From Haloechinothrix alba (lineage in GTDB: Bacteria; Actinomycetota; Actinomycetes; Mycobacteriales; Pseudonocardiaceae): DNA of 64,000 bases. Both the position numbers and the translations under genes were made by a program. The notes under the pieces are model-generated. The model ran no database searches and was not told the origin of the DNA. It saw nothing but the letters and a program-made list of their open reading frames with translations. The stretch covers positions 124,001 through 188,000 of the forward strand of contig NZ_FZNW01000003.1 in assembly GCF_900188115.1 (NCBI RefSeq), read 5' to 3'. This document shows positions 38,802 to 47,928 of the stretch, piece after piece; within the stretch, counting starts at the first letter, position 1; the number at the start of each line of letters is the position of its first letter.

Positions 38802-40486
38802 ACGAGACGCAGGCGGTGACCTCTCAAATCGCCGCGCTCGCCGACGAGCTCGTCGCTGCCCGGTTCGAAGCCGATCCCGTCGAGGCATCCCTTCTGGGGC
38901 TGGAGGGGCCTCATCACAGGTTGGTCGACTACGACGAGACGGCACGGCAGCGCTGCAGGGACCAGATGTTCGCCGTGGCCCGAGCCGCCACAGCAGTGGA
39001 TCCCGTGCGGCTGGAGCCGACGGATCGCATCACACGCGAGCTCGTCGTGCAGCAGGCCTGCGCGCTGGCGGCACATATCGAGGTACGGACCGAGGAGTTC
39101 TCGGTCAGTGACGGGCTGTCGGCCCCGGCGCTGTGGCCCCTGGTGGCCCTGCCGATGATCTCGCTGGGCAGTGCACGGATGGCGCACGGTTACCTGGACC
39201 GGCTCGCCGCGCTGCCCGGGTACCTTGCCACGATCACCGAACGGCAGCGGTCCGGTCTGGCACGCGGGTTGGCGCCGCCCGCGTTCCTGGTGCGTGCCGG
39301 TCTCGACTACATCGACCGGTACCTGTCGAACTACGACGCGGACCCGTTGCGGAACGTCCCGGCACAGGTCCCTGTGCCGGACTTCGCACGACACCGGGAC
39401 GCGCTGGTGGACGACAAGGTTCGTCCGGCGTACGCGCGCTACCGGATGTTCCTGGCTACCGAGGTCGCACCGCGGGCGAGGCCGGACGCGCAGGCGGGGC
39501 TGTGGTGGCAACCAGGTGGGGAGCACCGGTACGCGGCGCTGACGAGCGTGCACACCACCACCGAACGCGGCGCCGACGAGCTGCACGAGACGGGTATGGC
39601 GGTCCTCGGGGAGCTGGCGGGGGAGTACGCCGAGATCGGTGCGGCCGCGTTCGGGACGAGCGATGTCCCGGAGATCTTCCAGCGCCTGCGCCATGACCGC
39701 GCGCTTCGCTGGTCGAGCGGTGCCGAGCTGCTGGATGCCGCTCGTGCCGCGATCCGCAGGGCCGAGGCGGTCGCGCCGGGCTGGTTCGATCGACTACCTG
39801 CCGACCCCGTCGAGGTCAGGCCCGTTCCGGACGCGGAGGCCGGTGGCGGGGCGGCCGCGTACTACACCCCACCGTCGCTCGACGGGACGCGGCCGGGCAC
39901 CTACTTCGCCAACACCTCCGAGCCGGGGTCGCGGTGCAGGCACCTCGCAGAGGCGATCGCGTTTCACGAGGTCATCCCGGGGCATCACTTCCAGACCACG
40001 ACCGCGCTCGGGCTGGACCGGCTCCCGCTTATACGCAGGATCGCCGACGTGAACGCCTACGCCGAGGGGTGGGCGCTGTACGCCGAACGCCTCGCCGACG
40101 AGATGGGGCTGTACTCGGGACCGCTGAGCAGGTTGGGCATGCTCGCCCAGGACTCTCTGCGTGCCGCGCGGCTGGTGGTGGACACGGGCTTGCACGCGTA
40201 CGGCTGGAGCCGGCAGCGGGCTGTCGACTTCCTCACCGAGTACACGCCGCTGACCCCCGCCGAGGTCGGCCCCGAGGTGGACCGCTACGCGGCGGTACCG
40301 GGCCAGGCACTGTCGTACATGGTGGGCAGGCAGGAGATACGCCGGCTGCGCGCGGAAGCGGAGCGCAGGCTGGGGCCCGCGTTCGACATCAGGCGATTCC
40401 ACGAAGCCGTGCTCGACTGCGGGCCGGTCCCGCTGTCCTTGCTGTCTACTGTGGTGGGTGACTGGATCGCTGAGCGGGAGCGTTGA
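38798..40486 (+). CDS. DUF885 metallopeptidase-like protein, second copy
   Basis: 562 residues, paralogous to the previous gene along its whole length. It keeps AFHEVIPGHHFQT (His near 390), AAYYTPPSLDGTRPGTYFANT, ALYAERLADEMGLYS and DTGLHAYGWSRQRAVDFL. ATG 38798 overlaps the first copy's stop by 4 nt. The two have clearly diverged in their N-terminal halves, so the duplication looks old, and the partners may form a heterodimer. The message probably ends at the hairpin at 40487-40516. Confidence 0.88.
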   Translation: MNETQAVTSQIAALADELVAARFEADPVEASLLGLEGPHHRLVDYDETARQRCRDQMFAVARAATAVDPVRLEPTDRITRELVVQQACALAAHIEVRTEEFSVSDGLSAPALWPLVALPMISLGSARMAHGYLDRLAALPGYLATITERQRSGLARGLAPPAFLVRAGLDYIDRYLSNYDADPLRNVPAQVPVPDFARHRDALVDDKVRPAYARYRMFLATEVAPRARPDAQAGLWWQPGGEHRYAALTSVHTTTERGADELHETGMAVLGELAGEYAEIGAAAFGTSDVPEIFQRLRHDRALRWSSGAELLDAARAAIRRAEAVAPGWFDRLPADPVEVRPVPDAEAGGGAAAYYTPPSLDGTRPGTYFANTSEPGSRCRHLAEAIAFHEVIPGHHFQTTTALGLDRLPLIRRIADVNAYAEGWALYAERLADEMGLYSGPLSRLGMLAQDSLRAARLVVDTGLHAYGWSRQRAVDFLTEYTPLTPAEVGPEVDRYAAVPGQALSYMVGRQEIRRLRAEAERRLGPAFDIRRFHEAVLDCGPVPLSLLSTVVGDWIAERER

Positions 40487-40516
40487 GTGGTGATCACCGC
40501 TACCGGTGACCACCAC
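40487..40516. terminator. Bidirectional hairpin between DUF885 and acyl-CoA synthetase genes
   Basis: GTGGTGATCACC (40487-40498) pairs with GGTGACCACCAC (40505-40516) with one mismatch and a 6-nt loop. It occupies most of the 39-nt gap between two convergent stops, so it probably serves both. Confidence 0.75.
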
Positions 40517-40525
40517 CGACACGCC

Positions 40526-42328
40526 CTACCCGTAGAGGCGCTCGACGGCATCCGCGTAGTGCGCGGCCACCACGTCCCGCTTGAGCTTCAGGCTCGGCGT
40601 GATCTCGCCCGCGGCCTCGGTGAAATCCTCGGGCAGCACGGTGAATTTCCGGATGGCCTCAGCCTGGGACACGTGCCCGTTCGCCTCGTCGACCGCGCGT
40701 TGCACGGTGGCGCGCAGGTCCGGGTCGTCGGCCAGCTCGGCGACGGTCGCCTCGGGCCGCTTGCCGTTCCGCTCCTTCCATGTGCCGAAGAACTCCTCGT
40801 CGACGGTGACGAGCGCTGCTACGTACGGCCGCTGGTCACCGACCACCATGGCCTGGCTGACCAGTGGTGTCGCCTTGACGGTGTCCTCGAGCCGCGCGGG
40901 TGCGACGTTCTTGCCGCCCGCGGTGACGATGATCTCCTTCTTGCGGCCGGTGATCTTCAGGAATCCCTCGTCGTCGAGCTCGCCGAGGTCTCCGGTGTGG
41001 AACCATCCGGCCTCGAGTGCCTGGGACGTGGCCTCCTCGTTCTTCCAGTACCCGGAGAACACGACGTCGCCCGCGAGCAGTACCTCCCCGTCGTCGGCGA
41101 TCCGTACCGACGTCCCGGCCACCGGCTTGCCGACCGTGCCTATCTTGATGTCCCGCTCGGTGTTGACGCACGCGGCCGCCGAGGTCTCGGTCAGGCCGTA
41201 ACCCTCGTAGACGGTGATGCCGGCTCCGCGGAAGAAGTGCGCCAGCCTGCCGCCGAGCGGTGCGCCACCCGAGACCGCACCGATGCAGCGGCCGCCGAGA
41301 GCATCGCGCAGCTTGCCGTACACGAGTTTGTCGAACAGCGCGTGCTTGACCCGCAGCGGCAGTGGCACCGAGCCCGCGTCGAGCGCCTCGCTGTAGGCGA
41401 TCGCGGTGCGCTCCGCGGCATCGAAGATCTTGCCCTTACCCGCCGAGTGGGCCTTGAGCTTCGAGCTGTTGTAGACCTTCTCGAACACGCGGGGTACGGC
41501 CACGACGCTGCTCGGCCGGAACGCGGCGAGATCGTCGAGCAGGGTCGTCGGGTCGGGCGTGTGCCCCAGGGTCACGCGGCCGTGCACGGCCATCAGGCTG
41601 ATGGCGCGGGCGAACACGTGTGCCAGCGGCAGGAACACCAGCAGCGAGTTCCCCTCCCGCAGTACCTGCGGCATCGCACGTAGACACGCCCTGACCTCGG
41701 CCAGCAGGTTGCGATGGGTGAGCGCGACGCCCTTCGGCCTTCCCGTCGTTCCCGAGGTGTAGACCAGTGTGGCCGTGTCGTCGGCGCGGACCGCCTCGCG
41801 GCGCGCGTGCAGTTCGGAGTCGGCCATGTCGCCACCGAGGTCGCTGAGCGCCTCGACGGCCGGCTTGCCTTCGGCGGGCGCTTCGATCTGCCAGACGTGT
41901 TCGAGCTCGGCCAGTTCCCCGCGAACCTCGGCGAGGCGCAGGCGATGCTCGTCGGTTTCCACGATGACCGCCTTGGCGCCCGCGTCGGACAGTATCCAGT
42001 GGATCTGGTCGGAGGCCGACGTCTCGTAGATGGGGACCGTGGCACCACCGGCTGCCCAGATCGCGAAGTCGAGCAGGGTCCACTCGTACCGGGTCCTGGC
42101 GAGCAGACCCACGCGGTCACCCGGGGAGATCCCCGCGGCCATCAGCCCCTTGGCCACCGCAAGCACCTCTGCGGTGAACTCCTTGGCGGTGACATCGAGC
42201 CACGTGCCGTCGACGAGCCGCCGGAAACTGATGTTGTCCCCGAACCGCTCGGCGTTGGCCCAGATGACGTCGGTCAGGTTCTCGTCATCGGCAACCTCGG
42301 GTGGCGATGGGGCGGTGTACTCACGCAA
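40526..42328 (-). CDS. Long-chain fatty acid--CoA ligase (FadD15-like)
   Basis: 600 residues of the AMP-forming acyl-CoA synthetase family. P-loop-like YTSGTTGRPKGVALTHRN is near 190; the A5 region is GYGLTETSAAACVN and the hinge and A8 region GWFHTGDLGELDDEGFLKITGRKKEIIVTAGGKNVAP. It activates long-chain fatty acids with ATP and CoA. The TTG start at 42328 is supported by GGAGG 6 nt upstream and by the family N-terminus REYTAPSPPEV. Mycobacterial fadD15 has the same position next to SRPBCC and ArsA-like genes. Confidence 0.92.
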   Translation of the reverse strand: MREYTAPSPPEVADDENLTDVIWANAERFGDNISFRRLVDGTWLDVTAKEFTAEVLAVAKGLMAAGISPGDRVGLLARTRYEWTLLDFAIWAAGGATVPIYETSASDQIHWILSDAGAKAVIVETDEHRLRLAEVRGELAELEHVWQIEAPAEGKPAVEALSDLGGDMADSELHARREAVRADDTATLVYTSGTTGRPKGVALTHRNLLAEVRACLRAMPQVLREGNSLLVFLPLAHVFARAISLMAVHGRVTLGHTPDPTTLLDDLAAFRPSSVVAVPRVFEKVYNSSKLKAHSAGKGKIFDAAERTAIAYSEALDAGSVPLPLRVKHALFDKLVYGKLRDALGGRCIGAVSGGAPLGGRLAHFFRGAGITVYEGYGLTETSAAACVNTERDIKIGTVGKPVAGTSVRIADDGEVLLAGDVVFSGYWKNEEATSQALEAGWFHTGDLGELDDEGFLKITGRKKEIIVTAGGKNVAPARLEDTVKATPLVSQAMVVGDQRPYVAALVTVDEEFFGTWKERNGKRPEATVAELADDPDLRATVQRAVDEANGHVSQAEAIRKFTVLPEDFTEAAGEITPSLKLKRDVVAAHYADAVERLYG

Positions 42329-42511
42329 CTGTGACCTCCGTCTCGGCCAGAACCGGTGAGGGCCTGATCGGGGCGCCTCAAGTTACTGGCGAGTCACTCT
42401 ACCGCCGGCGGTTCGTCGAACGGTGGGTCCCTCACCCCGCGCGTGACTGCCTGCGCAGCGGTGAACGGGCCGTACGCCCACGCGAGGTGTGGGGCGTGAG
42501 ATTCTGCACCC

Positions 42512-42943
42512 GTGAGTGAGACCGACGCCACGCTCGTTCCCGACGGACCCGCGATCGACGTCGTCGACGAGACGTTCATCGCGGTACCACAAGCCACCGT
42601 GGCTGCCGCCTTCGGCGATCCGCGTTCGTGGGCGAGGTACTGGCCGGACCTGGTGCTCGTGGTCTATACCGACCGCGGGGACGAAGGGCTGCGCTGGACC
42701 GTGCGCGGGGCGCTGGTCGGGACCATGGAGGTCTGGCTGGAGCCCGTGCTCGACGGGACGATCCTGCACTACTTCCTGCGTGCCACCCCGGTCGACCCGG
42801 CCGGCCGCGCGCTCCGCCTCGGCCCGCGTGACCACGCCCGCGAGTACGATCGCCGGGCGCGGGCCGCGAAGGCTGTCGCGTTGGAACTGAAGAACCTGCT
42901 CGAGGACGGCAGGAAGCCGGGTGTCCCCCCGCGACACGCGTAG
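42512..42943 (+). CDS. SRPBCC (START-like) family protein, first copy
   Basis: 143 residues with one helix-grip fold: IDVVDETFIAVPQATVAAAFGDPRSWARYWPDL followed by beta strands and a long C-terminal helix (HAREYDRRARAAKAVALELKNLLE). Such proteins hold lipids or other hydrophobic ligands in a cavity. The ligand is unknown. It is divergent from the acyl-CoA synthetase gene (183 nt apart) and starts the conserved block that continues to plsC. The GTG at 42512 follows CACCC with no strong ribosome site. Confidence 0.78.
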   Translation: MSETDATLVPDGPAIDVVDETFIAVPQATVAAAFGDPRSWARYWPDLVLVVYTDRGDEGLRWTVRGALVGTMEVWLEPVLDGTILHYFLRATPVDPAGRALRLGPRDHAREYDRRARAAKAVALELKNLLEDGRKPGVPPRHA

Positions 42944-43031
42944 GGCGTGCGCAGGCGAAACCGTGCCGCGGGCGCACCCCGTCCCGCTCTCGACGGGGGG
43001 TCCCGGCGGAAACGTTCTAGAGTGGGACGTG

Positions 43032-43820
43032 ATGCGGGTTCACGTGGTCTCCGATGTGCACGGCAACGCCGAGGCGTTGGCCAGGGCGGGCGATGGTGCC
43101 GATGCGCTTGTCGTACTGGGTGATCTGATCGACTTCGTCGACTACACCGACTACAGCGGAGGCATCCTCGGCAGGTTGTTCGGCGCGGACAACGTCGCCA
43201 CGTTCGCCACGCTGCGCAGCCGTGGTGACAAGGAGGCGCTGGCCTCGTTCGCGCAGTCGCTGTGGAACAGCGTGGACGAGCCCCGTACCGCCGTCGACGA
43301 CGCCATTCGCGAGCAGTACGCCGAGCTGTTCGGCGCCGTCACGGCACCGACGTACGCCACACCGGGCAACGTCGACGCGCCGGAGCTGTGGAAGGAGCTC
43401 GCAGGCGACCTCGTGGAGACGCTGGACGGGGACGTCGTCAAGATCGGCGGGTTGCGGTTCGGGTTCATCGGTGGCGCGTTGCGGCCGCCGGGGGCATGGC
43501 CGCGGCGGGACGCCGCGTGGCGGCCGTACCTGCGCACCGACGAGGAGTTCGACGCGGCCGTCGCGGGCCTGGGAGAGGTGGACGTGCTGTGCAGCCACGT
43601 ACCGCCGGACATCGCCGACCTGACCTATGACGTGGTGGCGCGCCGGGAGGAGCGCGGCTCGGCCGGGCTGCTCGACCACATCCGTCGTCACTGCCCGCGC
43701 TGGTCACTGTTCGGCCACGTGCACCAGCCGCTGGCCCACCGCTACCGCCTCGGTAAGACCGAATGCCGCAATGTCGGGTACTTCAAGTACAGCGCACAGC
43801 CCTACGTGCTGCGCTGGTGA
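43032..43820 (+). CDS. Calcineurin-like metallophosphoesterase
   Basis: 262 residues. Metal-binding motifs in order: VHVVSDVHGNAEAL (D-x-H), VVLGDLIDFVD (GD), ATPGNVDAPE (GN), CSHVPPD (H) and LFGHVHQPLAH (GHxH). It should be a phosphatase or phosphodiesterase with a two-metal site; the substrate is unknown. ATG 43032 was chosen, and the GTG at 43029 is equally possible. It lies in the SRPBCC/ArsA-like block. Confidence 0.88.
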   Translation: MRVHVVSDVHGNAEALARAGDGADALVVLGDLIDFVDYTDYSGGILGRLFGADNVATFATLRSRGDKEALASFAQSLWNSVDEPRTAVDDAIREQYAELFGAVTAPTYATPGNVDAPELWKELAGDLVETLDGDVVKIGGLRFGFIGGALRPPGAWPRRDAAWRPYLRTDEEFDAAVAGLGEVDVLCSHVPPDIADLTYDVVARREERGSAGLLDHIRRHCPRWSLFGHVHQPLAHRYRLGKTECRNVGYFKYSAQPYVLRW

Positions 43821-43966
43821 GCCCCGTCGACCGGAGTGCGTGGAGACACCTCCCTGTGGGTGTCGCTGACCGGGAACGCCGCGCGAGGACGTGTCGGCAC
43901 CGGCCCGGCACGATCTGCCGTGGGCGAGGCGCGCACCCGAAGGTATCCCGGCTACCCTGTTGACCC

Positions 43967-44413
43967 ATGGCCGAGGAGTCCACTCAGTCGATCGTCGTCG
44001 ACGCACCGCCGGAGCGGATCATGGCTGTCATCGCCGACCTCGAGGCCTACCCGGAATGGGCCAAGGCCGTCCAGCAGACGGAGATCCTGGAGACCGGCGA
44101 CGACGGCAAACCCCAACAGGTCCGGTTCACACTCGATGCCGGGCCCGTCAAGGATGTCTACACGCTCAGCTACGACTGGGCCTGCGACGGCCTTTCGGTG
44201 AGCTGGCAGCTGGTCAAGGGGCAGATGCAGCGTTCCCAGAACGGCCAGTACGTGCTGCGGCCACTGGGGGGCGGGGAGCGGACCGAGGTGACCTACACGT
44301 TGTCGGTCGAGCTGATGCTGCCCATGATCGGCTTGCTCAGGCGCAAGGCGGAAAAGATGATCATGGATACCGCGTTGAAGGAGCTCAAGCGCCGGGTGGA
44401 GGGTGAACGCTGA
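43967..44413 (+). CDS. SRPBCC family protein, second copy (TB16.3-like)
   Basis: 148 residues with a helix-grip fold of the polyketide cyclase/dehydrase type: SIVVDAPPERIMAVIADLEAYPEWAKAVQQTEIL, then VRFTLDAGPVKDVYTLSYDW and a long C-terminal helix. It resembles mycobacterial TB16.3 (Rv2185c), of unknown role. Its end overlaps the GTG of the ArsA-like ATPase gene, so the two are translationally coupled and may act together on a hydrophobic ligand. Confidence 0.85.
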   Translation: MAEESTQSIVVDAPPERIMAVIADLEAYPEWAKAVQQTEILETGDDGKPQQVRFTLDAGPVKDVYTLSYDWACDGLSVSWQLVKGQMQRSQNGQYVLRPLGGGERTEVTYTLSVELMLPMIGLLRRKAEKMIMDTALKELKRRVEGER

Positions 44414-45578
44414 GTTGAGGCTCCTGCTGTTCACCGGGAAAGGCGGGGTCGGTAAGACGACCCTGGCCGCGGCCACGGGGACGACCCTGGCCGAGCACGG
44501 CAGGCGCACTCTCGTGGTGTCCACCGACCCCGCTCACTCGCTGGCCGACTCGTTCGGAACCGAGCTCGGCCGTGAGCCGACAGGGGTGGGGCCACGGCTG
44601 TCGGCCGTCCAGCTCGACCCGCGGGGCCTGGTGGACACCGCGTGGCAGGAGCTGCGCGGCCAGCTGCGTAGCGCGCTTACCGGCGCAGGCGTGGAAGCAC
44701 TCGACGCCGCGGAGCTGACGGTGCTGCCCGGGGTCGACGAGCTGCTCGCGCTCAGCGAGGTGCAGCGTCTCGCCGAGACCGGGTACTGGCACGTGGTCGT
44801 CGTCGACTGTGGCCCCACAGCGGAGACGCTGCGCCTGCTCGCGTTGCCGGAAGCGATCTCCGGCTACCTCCGCAGGCTCTACGGCTGGAATCGTGCCCCG
44901 CGGACGGCACGCGGGCTCGGGGACGCCGTGTCGTCGATACGCAGGCTGGGTGAGCATCTGGAGTCGTTGCGGGACCTGCTCACCGACAAGGACACGACCA
45001 CGGTCCGCCTGGTGCTGACACCGGAACGCATGGTCGTGGCCGAGACACGTCGTACGCTGACCGCGCTGGCCTTGCGGGGTATCCGTGTCGACGGGCTGGT
45101 CGCGAACCGGTTGATGCCTGCGCCGGGCTTCTGGCGTGGCGGTGCGGCGAGCTGGTTGCGCAAGCGCAGGGACGAGCAGGATGCCGTGCTCGCCGAGATG
45201 CGGGACGCGGGGCTGACGGCGTTACGCTCGGTGGAGCACTGCGCGGTGGAACCGGTCGGTACGGCAGCGCTCACCGAGATCGCGCGCGAGCTCTACGACG
45301 GGGGCGACCCGCTCGCCGGGGACTCGCCGGGCGAGGCCGAGTTACTGCAGATTTCCGACGGTGGCGAGGGCGGGTATCGTCTGCGCGTAGCGTTGCCACT
45401 CGGCACGGATTCCGCGATCGAGCTCGCCAGGGTCGACGACGACCTGGCGATCACCGTCGACGGTAACCGCAGGTTGATCGCGTTACCGGAACTGTTGCGC
45501 TCATGCGAGGTCACGGGGGCCGAGTTCGACTCGGAGGGCCTCGTGGTGAGCCTCGCCCAGCCAGGGAGTGTGCACTGA
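44403..45578 (+). CDS. ArsA/Get3-like ATPase
   Basis: 391 residues. The deviant Walker A motif FTGKGGVGKTTLAA is at 10-23, switch I is STDPAHSLADSFG, and VVVVDCGPTAETLRLLALPEA includes switch II. Only one ATPase half is present, as in Get3, and the C-terminal part (about 310-390) forms an added beta-rich domain. No arsenite-binding Cys cluster is visible, so arsenite transport is unlikely. Handling of membrane proteins or lipids is more plausible. GTG 44403 overlaps the preceding SRPBCC gene. Confidence 0.85.
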   Translation: MNAELRLLLFTGKGGVGKTTLAAATGTTLAEHGRRTLVVSTDPAHSLADSFGTELGREPTGVGPRLSAVQLDPRGLVDTAWQELRGQLRSALTGAGVEALDAAELTVLPGVDELLALSEVQRLAETGYWHVVVVDCGPTAETLRLLALPEAISGYLRRLYGWNRAPRTARGLGDAVSSIRRLGEHLESLRDLLTDKDTTTVRLVLTPERMVVAETRRTLTALALRGIRVDGLVANRLMPAPGFWRGGAASWLRKRRDEQDAVLAEMRDAGLTALRSVEHCAVEPVGTAALTEIARELYDGGDPLAGDSPGEAELLQISDGGEGGYRLRVALPLGTDSAIELARVDDDLAITVDGNRRLIALPELLRSCEVTGAEFDSEGLVVSLAQPGSVH

Positions 45579-46078
45579 TGACCAGCCAGCACGAGCAGTC
45601 GTACGACCACGACGGGGTCGCAAGCCTCACCCAGGAGATCCGGTTGCTCGTCGAGATGGTCGCCGAGCATGCGTCCCCGTGGCTGGACAGCATCCTCGCG
45701 GCCGGGCACGGAACCGGCTTCGGCGCCGGAAGTCCTGGTGCGGGAGGTGACGAAGGGCCCTTCGGGGCAGGCGAGTCCGGATGGTGCCCACTGTGCGCGG
45801 TCATCGCGATTCTGCGCGGGGAACGCCCCGAGTTCGCGGCGCGGCTCGCCGAGCAGATGGCGCGGCTGGTCGCGCTGCTGCGTGCCGTGCTCGCCGACCG
45901 GTGGTCCCCGGAAAGCGGCGTGCACATGCCGGGTTTCGTCCCGCCGGACCCGCCGTCCGGTGCGTCCACGGCGGACGGTGATCTCCGCGGGCGGCGGCAG
46001 GAGGGGCAGGCGAGGGTCCAGCACATCCCGGTCCGCATGCGAGGCGCGGAGGCCTCCGACAACGTCGGGGAGCGGTAG
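45578..46078 (+). CDS. Conserved actinobacterial protein with a CPLC motif
   Basis: 166 residues. The N-terminal half has a helix LTQEIRLLVEMVAEHASPWLDSIL, a Gly-rich loop and the motif SGWCPLCAVIAILRGERPEF, whose CxxC could bind a metal or be redox-active. A second helix (FAARLAEQMARLVALLRAVLADRW) follows, and the rest is polar. I recognise no function. The ATG overlaps the ArsA-like gene's stop, so it probably works with that ATPase. The same small gene follows the ArsA-like ATPase in mycobacteria (Rv2183c). Confidence 0.75.
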   Translation: MTSQHEQSYDHDGVASLTQEIRLLVEMVAEHASPWLDSILAAGHGTGFGAGSPGAGGDEGPFGAGESGWCPLCAVIAILRGERPEFAARLAEQMARLVALLRAVLADRWSPESGVHMPGFVPPDPPSGASTADGDLRGRRQEGQARVQHIPVRMRGAEASDNVGER

Positions 46079-46079
46079 T

Positions 46080-47072
46080 GTGCTGACGGTCGGTGTCGAC
46101 GTCGGAGGAACGAGCGTGCAGGCAGGCGTGATCGACAAGGTCGGCGCCGTCATCGACACCGCGCGCGTGGCCACGCCCGGCGAGGAAGGTGCGCTCGAAG
46201 ACGCGATCGCCGGTGTTGTCGACCAGCTGGGGCAGCGGCACCAGGTCCGCGCCGTCGGGCTCGCGGTCGCGGGGTTCATCGCAGCGGACCGTCGTACCGT
46301 GATGTACGCCCCGCACCTGGCGTGGCGGGACGCACCCGTGGTCGAGCGCGTGCGCAGCCGGACCGGGTTGCCGGTTGTGCTGGAGCACGACGCCAACGCC
46401 GCTGCCGTCGCCGAGCACAGGTACGGAACCGGGCGGGGTGCACGGGTGATGACGCTGATCGCTCTCGGCACCGGGATCGGCGGTGCCGTCGTGCTGGACG
46501 GCGAGATCTTCCGGGGTGCCCATGGCGTCGCGCCGGAGCTGGGCCACCTGCGGGTCGTCTCGCACGGACGCCCGTGCTCCTGCGGCAAGCAGGGCTGCTG
46601 GGAACGGTACTGCAGCGGAACGGGCCTTGCGACAACGGCGATCGAGCTACTCGCGCGTCACCCTGGCCGGTCCACGGTGCTGGCGCGCGAGGCGACAGGC
46701 GACCCGGGCTCCGTCACCGGCAGGCGCGTCGCCGCGGCCGCGCGGGACGGGGACCCCATCGCGCGGCAGGCCATGGCCGAGCTGGCGCGCTGGCTCGGCG
46801 ACGGGCTCGCCCTTGTCGCCGATGTCTACGATCCCGACCTGATCGTGATCGCCGGCGGCGTGTCGGAGTCGGCGCCGCTGTTCCTCGACGACGCGCGTGA
46901 CCACTACCGGACGGTGCTGACCGGAATGGGACACCGGCCCCTCGCGCGGATCCGCACGGCTCAGCTCGCCGACGAGGCCGGGATGGTCGGCGCGGGCGTG
47001 CTCGCCAGAGAAGGCTTGGCGGCCGCACGTCCGACTGTGCGAAGCTGGTCGGGTGTTTTTCGACGACGGTGA
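46080..47072 (+). CDS. ROK-family sugar kinase (glucokinase-like)
   Basis: 330 residues. It begins LTVGVDVGGTSVQAGVID (phosphate loop), with EHDANAAAVAEHRYG, GTGIGGAVVLDG and the ROK zinc motif CSCGKQGCWERYCSG near 166-180. The catalytic Asp is in EHDANA. Glucose is the most likely substrate (glucokinase of the ROK type), but other sugars or a regulatory role remain possible. GTG 46080 is 1 nt after the previous gene's stop. The 3' end overlaps the Nudix gene by 20 nt. Confidence 0.88.
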   Translation: MLTVGVDVGGTSVQAGVIDKVGAVIDTARVATPGEEGALEDAIAGVVDQLGQRHQVRAVGLAVAGFIAADRRTVMYAPHLAWRDAPVVERVRSRTGLPVVLEHDANAAAVAEHRYGTGRGARVMTLIALGTGIGGAVVLDGEIFRGAHGVAPELGHLRVVSHGRPCSCGKQGCWERYCSGTGLATTAIELLARHPGRSTVLAREATGDPGSVTGRRVAAAARDGDPIARQAMAELARWLGDGLALVADVYDPDLIVIAGGVSESAPLFLDDARDHYRTVLTGMGHRPLARIRTAQLADEAGMVGAGVLAREGLAAARPTVRSWSGVFRRR

Positions 47073-47928
47073 CGGCTTCGTCAAGTGTTCGTGCGGCCGC
47101 CGTCACTGGGGGGTACACGGTGCGGCCGGCCTGCTGATCGTCGACCCCGCGCGCGGGGTGTTGCTGCAGCGCAGGGCATGGTGGTTGCATCACGGCCGCA
47201 CGTGGGCCATCCCTGGCGGTGCGCTGCGCAGTACCGAGTCAGCCCTACAGGCCGCGATGCGCGAGGCCACCGAGGAGGCCGCTGTGCCGCGCGAGGCCGT
47301 GCGGTTCACCGCGAGCTCGATCGACGATCACGGGACGTGGAGCTACACGACCGTGCTCGCGGCGACGCGTACCCGGGTGAGCGAGCGCACGAGCAGTGCC
47401 GAAACCGCCGAGCTGAGCTGGATCGCGCCGGACGAGGTCGACGGCTACCGCCTGCACCGTGACTTCGCGGCGGCCTGGCCGGAGCTGCGCGCCCAGCTCC
47501 GGCGCAGTCTGGTGCTCGTCGTCGACGGTGACACGGTCGCCCGGGTGCCGGGTACCGCACCCGGACCGCGGGGCGCACCGCGACCGGAGCTCACGTGGCA
47601 GGAGCTGACCGGACTGGTACGGGACGGTATCGGCGCGCGGGACGTCGGTATCGGACCGGGCCCGCACTGGCGGTGGTGGCCACGAGTCGAGCTGGCCGTG
47701 CCTGGCGACGGCGCACCGACCGACCGTGCGGGGATCGAGGTGGTGCCCGCCGGACACGGCATCGGTGCTGCCGAGCACACCCTGCGCATGGCAGACCGCG
47801 CGGTGCGCTCGGGCGAGCACGTTGTGGTGGTCACGGCGGACGACAGGGTGCGTGCCGGGGCACACCGTGCAGGCGCACGCACGCTCGACCCGCGTGCGCT
47901 GCGCGCGCTGGCGCGCGCCACCGGCTAG
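47053..47928 (+). CDS. Nudix hydrolase with N-terminal Cys/His cluster and C-terminal extension
   Basis: 291 residues. CSCGRRHWG at the start (about 12-20) looks like a metal site. The Nudix box is GGALRSTESALQAAMREATEEAAV, with the REATEEA core. About 140 residues follow with no domain I recognise (TWQELTGLVRDGIGARDVGIG). The GTG start overlaps the ROK gene by 20 nt. Its stop overlaps the stop of the convergent gene within CTAG at 47925-47928. The substrate is unknown. Confidence 0.82.
   Translation: MFFDDGDGFVKCSCGRRHWGVHGAAGLLIVDPARGVLLQRRAWWLHHGRTWAIPGGALRSTESALQAAMREATEEAAVPREAVRFTASSIDDHGTWSYTTVLAATRTRVSERTSSAETAELSWIAPDEVDGYRLHRDFAAAWPELRAQLRRSLVLVVDGDTVARVPGTAPGPRGAPRPELTWQELTGLVRDGIGARDVGIGPGPHWRWWPRVELAVPGDGAPTDRAGIEVVPAGHGIGAAEHTLRMADRAVRSGEHVVVVTADDRVRAGAHRAGARTLDPRALRALARATG

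Noticed and set aside
44403-45578. Arsenite efflux ATPase
   Set aside because: The single ATPase half has no arsenite-binding cysteine cluster and no arsB or arsR nearby.
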